Shown here: piece by piece, positions 13,468 to 23,643 of the stretch | Numbering within the stretch: position 1 is the first letter of the stretch | How the letters are laid out: each line of letters begins with the position of its first letter | Assembly (NCBI GenBank): GCA_934047225.1 | Contig: OW204012.1 | Coordinates: forward strand, 12,524,001-12,588,000 | Direction: 5' to 3' | DNA: 64,000 nucleotides | From: Ypsolopha sequella | Lineage: Eukaryota > Arthropoda > Insecta > Lepidoptera > Ypsolophidae | Notes under the pieces: generated by a model | Databases searched by the model: none | What the model was told of the DNA's origin: nothing | Seen by the model: the letters and a program-made list of their open reading frames with translations, nothing else | Program-made: the position numbers and the translations under genes

Positions 13468-13587
13468 CTGGGAAAAAATATTAAAATATGTTAATCAAGC
13501 ATGACAAACATAATACATCAAAACTATGAAAGAAATAAATTTCTATGTTTGAACACTTGGCGATTTATCCATCGCAAGGAGATATAA

Positions 13588-14367
13588 ATTAACATTATAT
13601 CATTGCAGTATAGAAACGCAGAAATAAAAGTAAATCTGGATGTGAGGAGCTCTGAACCGGGAATCGAACCCGGGATCTCCCGCTTGCCGGGCGATTGCTC
13701 TAACCTCTGAGCTATCCAGGTCTCAACACAACTCGTGAATTTACCGATGTGCTTTCCCATACTGCAATGCTATTTATAGATACCCACTTTATAGTGAGCC
13801 ACTTGGCGCCTAGAGGACGCTAGTGTATTCAAAGCTAGTCAAAGACCATTATGCCCTACCGTCACCTGTTACAGTATCGGGTAGTGAAGAATACACATTT
13901 CTCTTATCGAAACTATGAAAGAAATAAATTTCTATGTTTGAACACTTGGCGATTTATCCATCATGATATAATGTTAATTTATATCTCCTTGCGATGGATA
14001 AATCGCCAAGTGTTCAAACATAGAAATTTATTTCTTTCATAGTTTCGATAAGAGAAATGTGTATTCTTCACTACCCGATACTGTAACAGGTGACGGTAGG
14101 GCATAATGGTCTTTGACTAGCTTTGAATACACTAGCGTCCTCTAGGCGCCAAGTGGCTCACTATAAAGTGGGTATCTATAAATAGCATTGCAGTATGGGA
14201 AAGCACATCGGTAAATTCACGAGTTGTGTTGAGACCTTGATAGCTCAGAGGTTAGAGCAATCGCCCGGCAAGCGGGAGGTCCCGGGTTCGATTCCCGGTT
14301 CAGAACTCCTCACATCCAGATTTACTTTTATTTCTGCGTTTCTATACTGCAATGATATAATGTTAAT
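13588..14367. repeat. large palindrome of two head-to-head tRNA-headed SINE copies
   Basis: The arms 13588-13962 and 13993-14367 (375 bp each) are inverted copies with a constant coordinate sum of 27955, so no indels, and only a few substitutions. About 30 bp separate them. Each arm carries a tRNA-like head with pol III A and B boxes. A 50-bp piece starting AACTATGAAAGAAATAAATT occurs a third time at 13524-13574, just left of the palindrome. It lies in sulfotransferase intron 1. ORFs of 60-80 residues in it are incidental. Confidence 0.88.
14241..14295 (+). promoter_or_regulatory. pol III promoter of right SINE arm (A box and B box)
   Basis: A box TAGCTCAGAGG at 14241-14251 and a perfect B box GGTTCGATTCC at 14285-14295. 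The flanking bases do not form a proper acceptor stem, and the anticodon arm does not fold with a U33, so I read this as a SINE head rather than a tRNA gene. Mirror copy: B box 13660-13670 and A box 13704-13714 on the minus strand. Confidence 0.7.
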
Positions 14368-14585
14368 TCATAATACATCACCTTAGGGATTCTTGTCGTG
14401 ATGACGTATTTTACTCTACGAACTAAAATTTCATGGAAGCGTAAACTCGCTTAAAACTTGACGCTATCATTTATGTGCCCAGGTGGGTAGGGTTTATAAA
14501 TGTGTATTGCGTTGATCAGTCTTGTGCTGCGCGGTGCGCCGTCCGCACTAGTGAGCACAACAAAATTATTAAAGAACGAGGGAAA

Positions 14586-14723
14586 ATGCCGGGTTGCACC
14601 GTGAAGTGGTGCATAAGCAACTCATGCGAATACTGCAAGAGTCATGGCATCAGTTTTTATGAGGAAGTATTCGAAATTTTCATAAATTTAAAACCAAAAA
14701 CTCTAAAAACGAAAAACGATTGA
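14586..14723 (+). pseudogene. possible THAP-domain N-terminal fragment
   Basis: ATG at 14586 opens MPGCTVKWCISNSCEYCK and continues to GISFYEEV. A start MPxC-x-V-x-x-C followed by a GISF/VSFH-like block resembles the beginning of the C2CH zinc-binding THAP domain, found in host regulators and in P-element-type transposases. The second Cys/His pair and the AVPTIF block are missing and the frame ends after 46 residues, so it is at best a fragment. The match rests on a short motif. Confidence 0.33.
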
Positions 14724-15240
14724 CACATTACCACGTTTAGTGCTTTTTACATTTTCGTCTTTAATATAATAACATAAAGACTACATACTACATACTACAT
14801 AAAGCAGTCTAAATCTGCTGAAACTGGTCGGCTTTCCCGATCATAACACGTATTGAGGTGAGCCGTTTTTTTTATATAAATCAGTACCTACATTGTTTGA
14901 CCGATGTTTTAATATTACATTATAACTTATTATTCTTTATTGTACAGACACGGTAATATAGATAAAAGAAAATTACAGTGAAAAAGATGCACATTGGCGA
15001 GCTTATCAGATTCTCTAAACAAAGATTTCTGACAGCAAAACCATCACAACAGGAAAAAGTAACATAAACGAAGTAATAATAATAAGAGAAGAAGAACATA
15101 CTAAGATTTATACAAGTACCCATAAGGCTAATTACAAAATAAAAATTTATATCAATACTTACTAAGAAATAAAATCTAAAAAATATTGTAAATATACATA
15201 GTGCGTAATAAACTGCGTAAACACAAATATATATAATATT
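14724..15240. other. AT-rich intron sequence, nothing recognised
   Basis: Short direct repeats (ACTACATACTACATA near 14780) and AT-rich DNA. No exon, RNA or element boundary was seen. Confidence 0.5.
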
Positions 15241-15241
15241 T

Positions 15242-15905
15242 ACCTATTCAGATTGTGAAAGGAACTGATAGTAAGACAGTCGCGAATACTATGTGGAAGA
15301 GCATTCCATGGTTGGACTGATTGGATACTGAATGAGTTTCCATAAGCGCAGGTGTTATTTATAGGGGTTTTAAGGAGGGAGAAAGTTCTGGAACGTAGAG
15401 TTAAACGTAAAGTAACGTTAAAGAACTTAAAGTTCTGGAGATTAAAAACTCAAAACGTTCACGAAGGTAAGCCGGAGAAAGTGGATTCCTAATTATATGA
15501 AAGAGATGGGACAAAATGTGACCATTGCGGCGAAGAAGGATTGGTAACCATTTTAATTCTTTACGAAAATGAGAGACAAAATCATATTTACGAAGACCAA
15601 AGATAAATCGGATTGCTAAGTTCTGAAGTCGTTCGAGTTTATTTAACAACTTCTCGTTAGCATCAATGAGATAGACATCACCATAGTCAATGATGGAAAG
15701 AAGATGCGTCTGAGCAAGCATGATTTTGGTTTTAAAGGGCAGAAAGTTCTGGAGTTGCTTTAGGGAGTGAAATGCGCCATAAACTCTTCTGCTGGTTTCA
15801 TTCACATGGGCGACCCAGGACAGGTTGCTGTTGAATATAACACCTAAGTTTTTTACTTTGTCGGAAATGACGATTGGGGTCCCGTTGTAAATTATAGATG
15901 GAATA
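15242..15905 (-). pseudogene. jockey/CR1-type LINE reverse transcriptase, C-terminal remnant
   Basis: On the minus strand a frame runs from about 15900 with KNLGVIFNSNLSW (the LG-V-xF-D/N-xxLxW block after the RT palm) through HVNETSRRVYGAFHSL, a thumb-region stretch with SIIDYGDVYL and NKLERLQNLAIRFIFGL, to 15401. A shifted frame continues to about 15242 with PWNALPHSIRDC, the conserved WNxLPxxIR end of jockey-like ORF2. It is 5'-truncated and frameshifted, hence dead. It lies antisense-neutral (same strand as the host gene) in sulfotransferase intron 1. Confidence 0.8.
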
Positions 15906-16049
15906 ATAATTATTCATAGATGGAATCGTTTGATTATTGAGAACACCCAGCCATTACCTGCTTTCTATCAAAAAAGCTTGTGATTTCCAAGGGTGTGTAC
16001 AGACACACCGGGTTCTACTGTTTTTTTATATGTATTGATATACGAGTTA

Positions 16050-16290
16050 GACTTTATGTATATTCACTTTACAGGTTTTGTTTCTTTTATTTATTTTGCA
16101 AATTTGGTATCTCACTTTCTCATTAGATACAATGATACTTTCTTCACGACTCTAAGGTGGGCTGGAAGAAATCGCTTTAATTGATAAGTCCGACCTTGTA
16201 CAACATTGTGTGTTAAAAATTCCGCACTCAATTTTTTACTGAACCGTGTACAATAAAGTGTGTATTCTTTAATTCTTTCATTGTTATTGT
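16050..16290 (+). repeat. LINE 3' tail fragment
   Basis: It contains GGCTGGAAGAAATCGCTT, GATAAGTCCGACC and, further on, GTACAATAAAGTGTG with an AATAAA. I recognise this arrangement as the 3' end of a common moth non-LTR element. No coding portion is attached. Confidence 0.5.
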
Positions 16291-16377
16291 TCTTTACTTT
16301 GACTTCAAAAAAGGAGAAGGTTATCAATTCACCCGATTTTTAAAGTGGATACTTTCTATGTTCGCATCTCGTAGTCT

Positions 16378-16427
16378 GAACAAGTCTGAACAGGCTCCCC
16401 TATAGGGGGCCTTGTTCAGACTTGTTC
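16378..16427. repeat. 50-bp hairpin
   Basis: GAACAAGTCTGAACA is followed by a short C/G-rich core with CTATAG and then its inverse TGTTCAGACTTGTTC. No flanking T-run or gene end is associated with it. Confidence 0.7.
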
Positions 16428-16603
16428 CTATACCTATAGGGTATGTCACTTTCGAGACGAACTTCACACAAGAAGTCGTTCAGATCAAGGCATTTTCGTA
16501 TTTGATGATGATAGAGGTGGGACGCCTGCTGGGCACAGGCGGATGGTCGCCTCTCCAGTTGGAGCTATTCCATCCAATTCCCATTGCTTGGAGCTTTGGT
16601 ATC

Positions 16604-16838
16604 CTATTGTCCCAGTTGCATTCCCTCCTCAAATTTTCCACTTCTCTTAATATATCTTAATATGTCTGAGTACCCAAGGCACTTGAGGTCTTCTTCTTTA
16701 ATGTGTGATCATTACCAAATACTTCCCATCTTAGGCTAGAATATATAAAGCATTCACCTAAGTAGTGCTCACTCGTTTCCTCCTCGCCGCAGTGCGGGCA
16801 AGAGGAGTCCTCCTGTACCTTCATTATTTGACAGATGT
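16604..16838 (-). pseudogene. LINE ORF2 C-terminal zinc-knuckle remnant
   Basis: The minus strand encodes QIMKVQEDSSCPHCGEEE...SEHYLGEC, the CxxC-x(n)-HxxxxC knuckle that ends R1/jockey-type ORF2 proteins. After a frameshift in the AAG run it continues with EDLKCLGYSDILRYIKRSGK to a stop at 16604. Only the last 75 or so residues remain. Confidence 0.75.
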
Positions 16839-17074
16839 CTGTTCAGCCTACAGTGGCGTACTTAGTACTTGACAATAATAGTACTTTAGCAGTTGAGTTC
16901 TTTCGTGAAAAGAACTTTAGTAAAAAGTTCCATTACATACTCGAAGTTAGTTTCAAAAATCGAACTTTCTGGACCCGGTTGCGAAATGACTCTCAGGTAA
17001 GTACGAAATTTTGTTGACCTTACAGGGGAATAGTTTACTTCTCGCCCGCAAAATCTGTCTAACATTAAACTTAC

Positions 17075-17156
17075 CTCCCTTCCGTAGTAACTCGGCAGAC
17101 AAACCAGGCTCTAAATCTTGTATTTTGAAGGGGAACTTCTTCGTTGTTTGATCCAT
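17075..17156 (-). CDS. sulfotransferase, first coding exon
   Basis: The ATG at 17156 opens MDQTTKKFPFKIQDLEPGLS, the usual N-terminal layout of insect SULT proteins (a charged start, then FP(Y/F)KI-x-D(L/V)xP). The exon is 82 bp (27 codons plus one base) and ends at a GTAAGT donor. Its phase-1 donor fits the phase-1 acceptor of the exon at 13467 exactly, giving codon GTA (Val28) at the junction. Intron 1 is 17074-13468 (3607 bp) and carries a SINE palindrome and LINE scraps. The in-frame upstream ATG at 17201 would add 15 residues that do not look like the family, so 17156 is preferred. Confidence 0.85.
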
Positions 17157-17175
17157 ATTGAGTTGACAGACTTTC

Positions 17176-17214
17176 TGATAATAATCCAATCCATGATACA
17201 TAGCCCATTTTATA
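17176..17214 (-). promoter_or_regulatory. possible core promoter of the sulfotransferase gene
   Basis: On the minus strand a TATAAAA (17214-17208) lies upstream of an arthropod initiator-like TCAGA (about 17178-17174), 20 bp before the start codon. The TATA-to-initiator spacing is about 38 bp, longer than the usual 30 or so, so this is only a candidate. A non-coding first exon further upstream is equally possible. Confidence 0.3.
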
Positions 17215-17458
17215 CTTTGCAGAAATAATAACGGTGAAATTCTGTATTCGTTTGTGAATAATATATGTTTTTTACAGTCATTGCAACAATTGTTTATTAA
17301 CTACATTTATGTATTCAAAATGCATCTTGACATATTGGCGTATAATAGCAATTATTATAAATGAAAATGTCTTAGTATGTGAGGTGACATACTATGGCAT
17401 TGCTAATTTGTTTTCGGTCGCTTACCTGCTACCGTTAGCATCGCCGTCGAGTAATTTT

Positions 17459-17768
17459 TAGGGTTCCGTACCCAAAGGGTAACCAACGAGACCCTATTAC
17501 TAAGACTCCGCTGTCCGTCTGTCTGTCTGCCTGTCCGTCTGTCTGTCCGTCTCTCACCAGGCTGTATCTCAAGAACCGTGATAGTTAGACAGTTGAAATT
17601 TTCACAGATGATGTATTTCTGTTGCCGCTATAACAACAAATACTAAAAAACAGAATAAAATAAATATTTAAGGGGGCTCCGATACAACAGACATGCTATT
17701 TTTGCCGTTTTTATAGATAATGGTACGGAACCCTTCGTGCGCAAGTCCGACTCGCACTTGGCTAGTTT
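17459..17768 (+). repeat. short GGTTCCGTA-type interspersed repeat
   Basis: It begins AGGGTTCCGTACCCAAAGGG, passes through a GTCTGTCTGTC run, and ends GGTACGGAACCCTTCGTGCG then CTCGCACTTGGC. The family also occurs at 30561-30826 and, with an inserted Helitron, at 52955-53407. An inverted copy is at 61634-61915. Non-coding. Confidence 0.75.
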
Positions 17769-17927
17769 TTGTTTTTATTAGCTGCATTTAAAGCATTTTC
17801 GTATTTAGTGCTAGATAATAAGAGTATTTTGACAAGGGGATTCTTTCGTTGACAAAATTTTAGGATAACCTTTTATTGTTGACGAAGGATTTTATGATTT
17901 CTTATTACAGATTAGTAAGTTTTATTC

Positions 17928-18093
17928 ACGTGTGATTGTTGTTAACTATATGCCAACCGTTTCACCGATACAATTTCGGCATTATCAAGGCGAGTGTAGT
18001 TCTTACGCCAGGGCCACAGTTTCAGGCTTCTGGCGGCACTTCTTGCTGCGCTTCCAGGTGGTTTTTGCGACGGGCTTTGCCCTGCCACGACAC
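17928..18093 (-). repeat. fragment of an older repeat, host of the hAT insertion
   Basis: CACGTGTGATTGTTGTTAAC through CAAGGCGAGTGTAG also occurs at 63017-63093. The adjacent less AT-rich DNA (GGGCCACAGTTTCAGGC...) continues after the hAT element at 25720-25747, so both flanks belong to one older sequence. On the minus strand it reads like the end of a coding region followed by a 3' UTR, probably of a LINE, but I cannot name it. Confidence 0.55.
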
Positions 18094-18544
18094 CAGAGCT
18101 GTCACATGGACCAAATATAAGCCCTAAGTTGGTCCGTTCAAATAGGACTCGGACCTGGTCCGATGGACTTTTATGGTGAGCCCTAAACTCCAGCGGACCG
18201 AACGGACTAGCCCTATTTCGGTAAAAAGCCGGTCCGGTCCGAGTTGGTCCGAAACAGTCCGTTAGATTACTTCAACAGAGTTATGCAATAAATGCTGTGC
18301 TACAATTTGATAAATAGTCGAAAAAATTTCGTGTATTTTATTGAATAACTAGCTTTTGCCCGCGGCTTCGCCCGCGTTGATTAAGTTTTTGTATAGTCGT
18401 ATCGAAACTGTAAATATTTTTAGTTTTAGTAGTTGACCTGACTTTGATTTAGAGTATTTAAAGTGTTTTTGGTTCTCATCATCTCTAATTTGATCCCTAT
18501 GTAAAGTTTTTTTGGCGAGGCCGAAGAGCAAGACACGTTTCCGT

Positions 18545-18905
18545 CTTTTTTTTAATTTTTTTATTTAATCCTGTTTTTTAATTTTTCAGGGACCTTGTTT
18601 TTTTTTTTATATTTATTTGCATCATTATACTTTTACATTGTTTATTATGTTACTTAATTTTTTATTGAATATTATATTACACCTTTAATATCTTTATCTA
18701 AATATATAAAAGAAGAACCTGACTGACTGACTGACTGACTGACTTTTTTTTTAATTTTTTTATTTAATCCTGTTTTTTAATTTTTCAGGGACCTTGTTTT
18801 TTTTTATTTTTTATTATATTTATTTGCATCATTATACTTTTACATTGTTTATTATGTTACTTAATTTTTTATTGAATATTATATTACACCTTTAAAATCT
18901 TTATC
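18545..18905. repeat. T-rich tandem duplication with Helitron 5' end at the junction
   Basis: A stretch of about 155 bp containing TTTTCAGGGACCTTG and TTTGCATCATTATACTTTTA is present at 18547-18700 and again at 18748-18900. Between them sits TCTAAATATATAAAAGAAG plus a (CTGA)n run, the 5' end of another Helitron family also found inverted at 23820-24077. Probably the LINE 3' UTR duplicated around an insertion. Confidence 0.6.
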
Positions 18906-19017
18906 TTTAATAAAATTGATACTGTTATTATAATTAATCGATGAAATTTTTATTTTATTTTTTAGCGTATATAAAAATATATATTTATTTTCTTTTACTG
19001 GGGCACTGCCCGCTGCT

Positions 19018-19900
19018 TTACGTCTTGTTAGTTTGTGCCACTGCTTTCATGACGTCGATGCAGTATTCGGCAAATTTCGGTCCTGAACTCTTACCCGCCA
19101 GGAGGGAGCTCCAGTTTGAGGTTTCAATGTTCATGTCGAACTCAAGTTCGAGCTGCAACCTCCTGGATCCGAACATTGGACATTCGTTCAGGATGTGTTC
19201 GATTGTCTGATCGACGTCTGGGGAGCAAGAGCAGCCTGGGTCGTCACGATATTTGAAGCGGTGAAGGTAGTGTGCGTTCCCGCCGTGACCAGTCCACGCT
19301 TGAGTGATCCAATATGAGACCCTAAAATTCACTATTGTTCGGAAAGACTGGCAAATGTCCGGGAAGAAAAGTTTGGTGATTCTGCCCTTCCCGGACGTGG
19401 AGTATTCCTCCCGCCAGATTTCTAGGGTCCGTTGGCGGATCACTCTCCTGGCGTATGACAGAGGGAATCTGTCATAATCTGCGGCTGTCTTTTTGTGTAG
19501 GGCGGCATGCTTAGCTAGCTCGTCGGCGCGCTCGTTTCCAGCAGTGCCAATGTGAGCCCGCACCCACCATAGCTTTATTTGGACGCCCTTTTCAACGCCG
19601 CAACTGCCAGGTCTGCCCTGATGTCTGTCGCAAGGGGATGCGTGGAACGCGGGTTCGCAATTGCATCCAGGCTCCCCGCGTGAGTCGCTAAGGATGTCTG
19701 CCTCCCTGAAGTGTTTGTCCTTCACCGTCAGCCTGATTGCCTGCCGCAATGCGAGAAGCTCCGACTGGTAAACGGTACAAAATGCTTCCAGTCGGAACTT
19801 CTTTGACAGCACCTCGATACCGTTTCGCCAGCATGTGAATGCACATCCGACTTTGCCTTCGATCTTGCTGCCATCAGTATAGATACTGACCGGAGCGTTG
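19018..19900 (-). pseudogene. RNase H and C-terminal domain of the R1-type LINE
   Basis: Ribonuclease H degrades the RNA strand of the RNA-DNA hybrid. The frame opens near 19890 with SIYTDGSKIEGKVGCAF (first catalytic Asp in YTDGS) and continues CTVYQSELLALRQA and ILSDSR (a later Asp). It then passes through a stretch of about 90 bp in a shifted frame, returns with IKLWWVRAHIGTAGNERADE, and ends with a zinc-knuckle-like CxC...HxxxxC block (EHILNEC) before the stop at 19018. In the alternative frame, the shifted stretch reads AGSLDAIANPRSTHPLATD, which fits the family, so two compensating indels are present. It is also out of frame with the RT frame upstream. Confidence 0.85.
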
Positions 19901-21470
19901 GTTTGTCTCCCGGCGCGTTGTCATTGAGACGATCCAATACCGTGTAGCGAACCCTCTGCCGAAGGGCAGGATGGGGCAGTTGGTAAAATGGTGTTCTAGA
20001 CTCCACCAGACGGTCCCTCGCCTCCAGCAGGGGCTTGCCACGCTTCACGGCATATAACTCGGCCGCCTCACGCACCCGCAGCTCGATCGGGAGCAGCCTT
20101 GCAATCGTTATCGCTGAATCATAGGAGACGGTTCGGTATGCTTTAGCAATCTTTATAGCTATTAATCGTTGTTCCGACCTCAGACGCTTTATAATATATT
20201 TTTTGGACGTAGTATCAGCCCATACGTTCGCTGCGTAAAGAAGAATAGGCTCTACTGCGCCGATATACAGCTGCCTGACTATTTCGGAGTTAAGACCCCA
20301 AAAGGCCTTAGCGATCCGAGTCAGTCCCTTGCAAACGGTGGCAGCTTTATAGCAGACCATCTTGATGTGCTCCAGGAACGTCAAGTTCTTGTCGATCGTT
20401 AGCCCAAGTATTTTGACTTTGTCGACGGGTGGCAATAGGACATTTGCCATTGTGATATGGGGCGTTGGAAAGTCTCTCTTTCCTGTAACAACCATCAAAG
20501 CGGTTTTATGCGGAGAAAACCTAAGTTTGTGTTCAATACCCCAAGTGGCTATTGAGTCTAATACTGGACTAACGATACACTCTAGCTCCTCTAGCGTGTC
20601 GGCTGAAGCTACTATGACTATGTCATCGGCAAAAGCTTGGACGTGAAGTCCGCAGCCCTGGAGCAGTTCGAGGAGCGAGTCAATTACGACGTTCCACATC
20701 AACGGTCCACTTATACTTCCTTGAACGCAGCCCCGGGTTGTGGGTTTGGAGACAGTGACGCCAGCGTATGTAAGAGTGATATACCTGTCAGATAAGTAGC
20801 TGTCTACCACGCTATACACATCCGCAGGACAGTTTTTAGCCTGCAGATGTGCCTTAATAAACGGCCACCAGGCGTAATCAAAGGCTCCCTCTATGTCTAG
20901 TGACACGAGAGCAACGATCTTTTTACTTACGTTTCTCTCGTATTTCAGCAGGTCAACTAAATCATAGAGAGCATCCGTGACGCCAGCGTATGTAAGAGTG
21001 ATAGACCTATCAGATAAGTAGCTGTCTACCACGCTATACACATCCGCAGGACAGTTTTTAGCCTGCAGATGTGCCTTAATAAACGGCCACCAGGCGTAAT
21101 CAAAGGCTCCCTCTATGTCTAGTGACACGAGAGCAACGATCTTTTTACTTACGTTTCTCTCGTATTTCAGCAGGTCAACTAAATCATAGAGAGCATCCTC
21201 AGTTCCTCGCTGCGGCAAAAAGCCATACTGTCTGGCGTTTAGGTGACCTCGGGCTTCCAGGTGCCATAGGAGCCTGTTATTCCACAGCTTTTCGAAGACC
21301 TTTCCCATCACTGGAAGCAGGCCAATTGGTCGGTGGGCCCTTGGGTTTGCGTAGTCCTCTTTGTTAGGCTTAGGAAGAACACAAACTCGTGCCCGCTTCC
21401 AGTGTCTGGGAAAGAGTCCCACAGCCAGGCACCTATTAAAGACCGCGAGAAACAGCCTACAATTAGCCAT
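19885..21470 (-). pseudogene. reverse transcriptase of a 5'-truncated R1-type LINE
   Basis: The minus-strand frame from 21470 begins inside the polymerase (NRCLAVGLFPRHWKRA, the usual FPxxWKxA block). It continues HRPIGLLPVMGKVFEKL, QYGFLPQRGTEDA, motif A LDIEGAFD, RGCVQGSISGPLMWN (motif B), AFADDIVIVA (motif C) and KILGLTI. Endonuclease and ORF1 are missing, so the copy is 5'-truncated, as most LINE insertions are. A 74-codon in-frame tandem duplication gives two motif A copies (catalytic Asp at residues 118 and 192). The open frame runs on in the wrong phase to 19728 and is out of frame with the RNase H domain. GCVQG, FADD and the fused RNase H place it in the R1/LOA/jockey superclade; I favour R1. 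Confidence 0.9.
20755..21198 (-). repeat. 222-bp in-frame tandem duplication inside the RT
   Basis: Units 20755-20976 and 20977-21198 differ at two positions that I noticed (GATATACCTGTC versus GATAGACCTATC). Each encodes 74 residues including motif A. The reading frame is kept through both copies. Confidence 0.93.
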
Positions 21471-22516
21471 TATTGTTTCGTCTTTGCCGAGGCCGAAGCC
21501 CGAGCCGTTTTGCAGATCAACACTATTTTTTGTTCTCTGAATTAATCCTCTGCTAATGTGTAACAGCTATCTTTGATAACTGATTTAATCCCCTAGTATA
21601 GCATGTTTGGCGAGGCTGAAAGCCGAGCCGCATTTCCAGTTAACACTATCTTTTGTTTTCTAATTAATTTTAATCATCTGCTTAAGTATCATTGGAAGTC
21701 TTTGGCGGAGAAGAAGGCCGGGCTGCGTTTCCGAAAGACACCATTTTTTGTTCTCTGAATTAATCCTCTGCTAAAAGGTCTTTGGCGAGACCGAAAGCCA
21801 TGCCGCGTTTCCAAACGAAAATTTTTTTTTGGTTATAAAGTAGCGTATGTCTTATTTCAGGTCTAGAACTACATTTAAAGCAGTTTCAGCCCTATCAGTT
21901 AGGGAGGTACGGTGTGAAGATGTGTATTACTTTTCTATAGGAACTTGACACCCAATTGCTTCTGAACTGATTAATGGAATAAAAAGTGGTCTACTATGTC
22001 CTATTCCAGGTCTAGAACCACATTTTTGCAAAGTTGAGCCTAATCGGTTTATTAGGTATGGCGTGAAGGAGTAACAGTACATCACTTTTCTATAGGAACT
22101 TGACAACCCATTGCCATCCTATGGGAACTAATTTATCGGATATAAAGTAGCTTTTGTCCTATTCTAGGTTTAGAACAACATTTGTGCAATGTTTCAACTC
22201 AATCGGTTCATCAGTTACGGCGTGAAAGAGTAACAAACATACCAACTTTATACAACTTTAACAACTTTATATCCATCCCAACTCTCACATTTATAATATT
22301 ATTTGGATGTACCTTACATGAGAAGAGTGCATCCGCAAGACGAAAGAACATGAACTCATCCCTTGAATTTTTATGGACATCAAAACACTCATTTTCTATT
22401 CCTTTTATTGGATTTAGAAAGTACTTACGAAAGTAAACACACTCCTAATACTTGCAATATTTGTGAGATACATACATTAGGTCACTTCTAATTATATAGC
22501 CAAAAATACATACTCA

Positions 22517-22612
22517 AGACTCGGTAAGTGGTCAGTGACCCTTTTTGAGAAAAAACACAATAAAAAGGTTAAAAGGGTCATTGCACCTTGGTCTTGACCA
22601 CTTACCGAGTCT
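22517..22612. repeat. hairpin-forming inverted repeat
   Basis: AGACTCGGTAAGTGGTCAG (from 22517) is matched by the inverse GACCACTTACCGAGTCT (to 22612). Inner arms GTGACCCTTTTT and AAAAGGGTCA also pair. A related word, GATCACTTACCGAGTCTG, occurs alone at 37439. Confidence 0.7.
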
Positions 22613-23133
22613 CCCCGGACGGACAGACGGACAGCGTAAATAACAAATTTAGTCATTTTACTTTGAAATTGAAGGACTTTCAGAAGACAACTTCATCCCC
22701 CTTTTCACCCCTTCGGGGTTGGATTTATCACAAACGCTGAGACACGTATAAAGTAATTTTCAATTGTCAGTCTAAACACAAAATTTAAAGATCCTAACTT
22801 CGAAACAGACAAACTTTGTAATAAAGAACTTTCATATGAACTTTCATTTTTTTTTACCGTCATCTAGACCTCGCCGAGCCCTTTTCTTAGAGTACCATGA
22901 ACATGGGTCTAGCATCAGCCATTTGGGAGATATGGGCCTGTAAAGTTTTGACACTTTCGGCAGACAGATCTCGTCGAGAACTTTTCCTAGACACCCATCA
23001 ACATGGGTCTAACTCCAGCCGTTTGGGCGATACAGGCCGTCAAAGTTTTGACATTAAAAAAAAACTTTTTTTGGCATCCCGTGGTCCAACCCCTAGGGAT
23101 GCACTACCTTCCGTTTAAAAGATATTTTGCTTG

Positions 23134-23204
23134 GATATAGATAGATATAGATAGATAGATAGATAGACAGATAGATAGATTGCGGATATATAGATCGATA
23201 GATA
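23134..23204 (+). repeat. GATA microsatellite
   Basis: Imperfect (GATA)n/(TAGA)n with interruptions (GACA, TGCGG, ATCG). Confidence 0.85.
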
Positions 23205-23643
23205 TCTCAAAAGGAAAAAATGGAACCCTAATAGGATCACTTGTGTGGCTGTCTGTCTGTCCGTCGGTTACAGCCGATTTGCTCTGGCACACATACTTTC
23301 AATAATTTTTATGTCCACTATATTAAATTGCAAAATCGATGCCATTTTCATAATAAACATCCCAACAAACCATAAAAACGACCCATATTGATATTTACAC
23401 ATTTCAACATTTACACCCCATCGCACCCCAACAGGGGATGATGGTATTTCACGTCCACTACGTTGTATTTTAAAATCGTAGTCATTTTCATGATCAGCGA
23501 CCCGATAAACCATACAAACGATACCCATGTTGATTTTCAGAATTTGTTACCCCATTTCCCCCTTTTAGGGGTTGAATTTTGAAAAAACCTGAAACACGTA
23601 TTTACTCATTTATTGATAAGAGTACTGCTGTGAAGTTTCGAAT

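Larger units (their letters stand above)
18349..22307 (-). mobile_element. Helitron, interrupted by an R1-type LINE
   Basis: Read on the minus strand it begins TCCAAATAATATTATAAAT and ends with a GC hairpin (GCGGGCGAAGCCGCGGGC) followed by AAAAGCTAG and host T, matching the 5' TC, hairpin and CTAG-T rule of Helitrons. A second copy with the same ends is at 50145-52118. The internal block with CTGAATTAATCCTCTGCTAA is shared by both. No Rep/helicase ORF remains. The LINE between about 18541 and 21480 splits it. Confidence 0.72.

Noticed and set aside
14238..14305. Functional tRNA gene
   Set aside because: The acceptor strands do not pair and the anticodon loop lacks U33. It is a SINE head in a palindrome.
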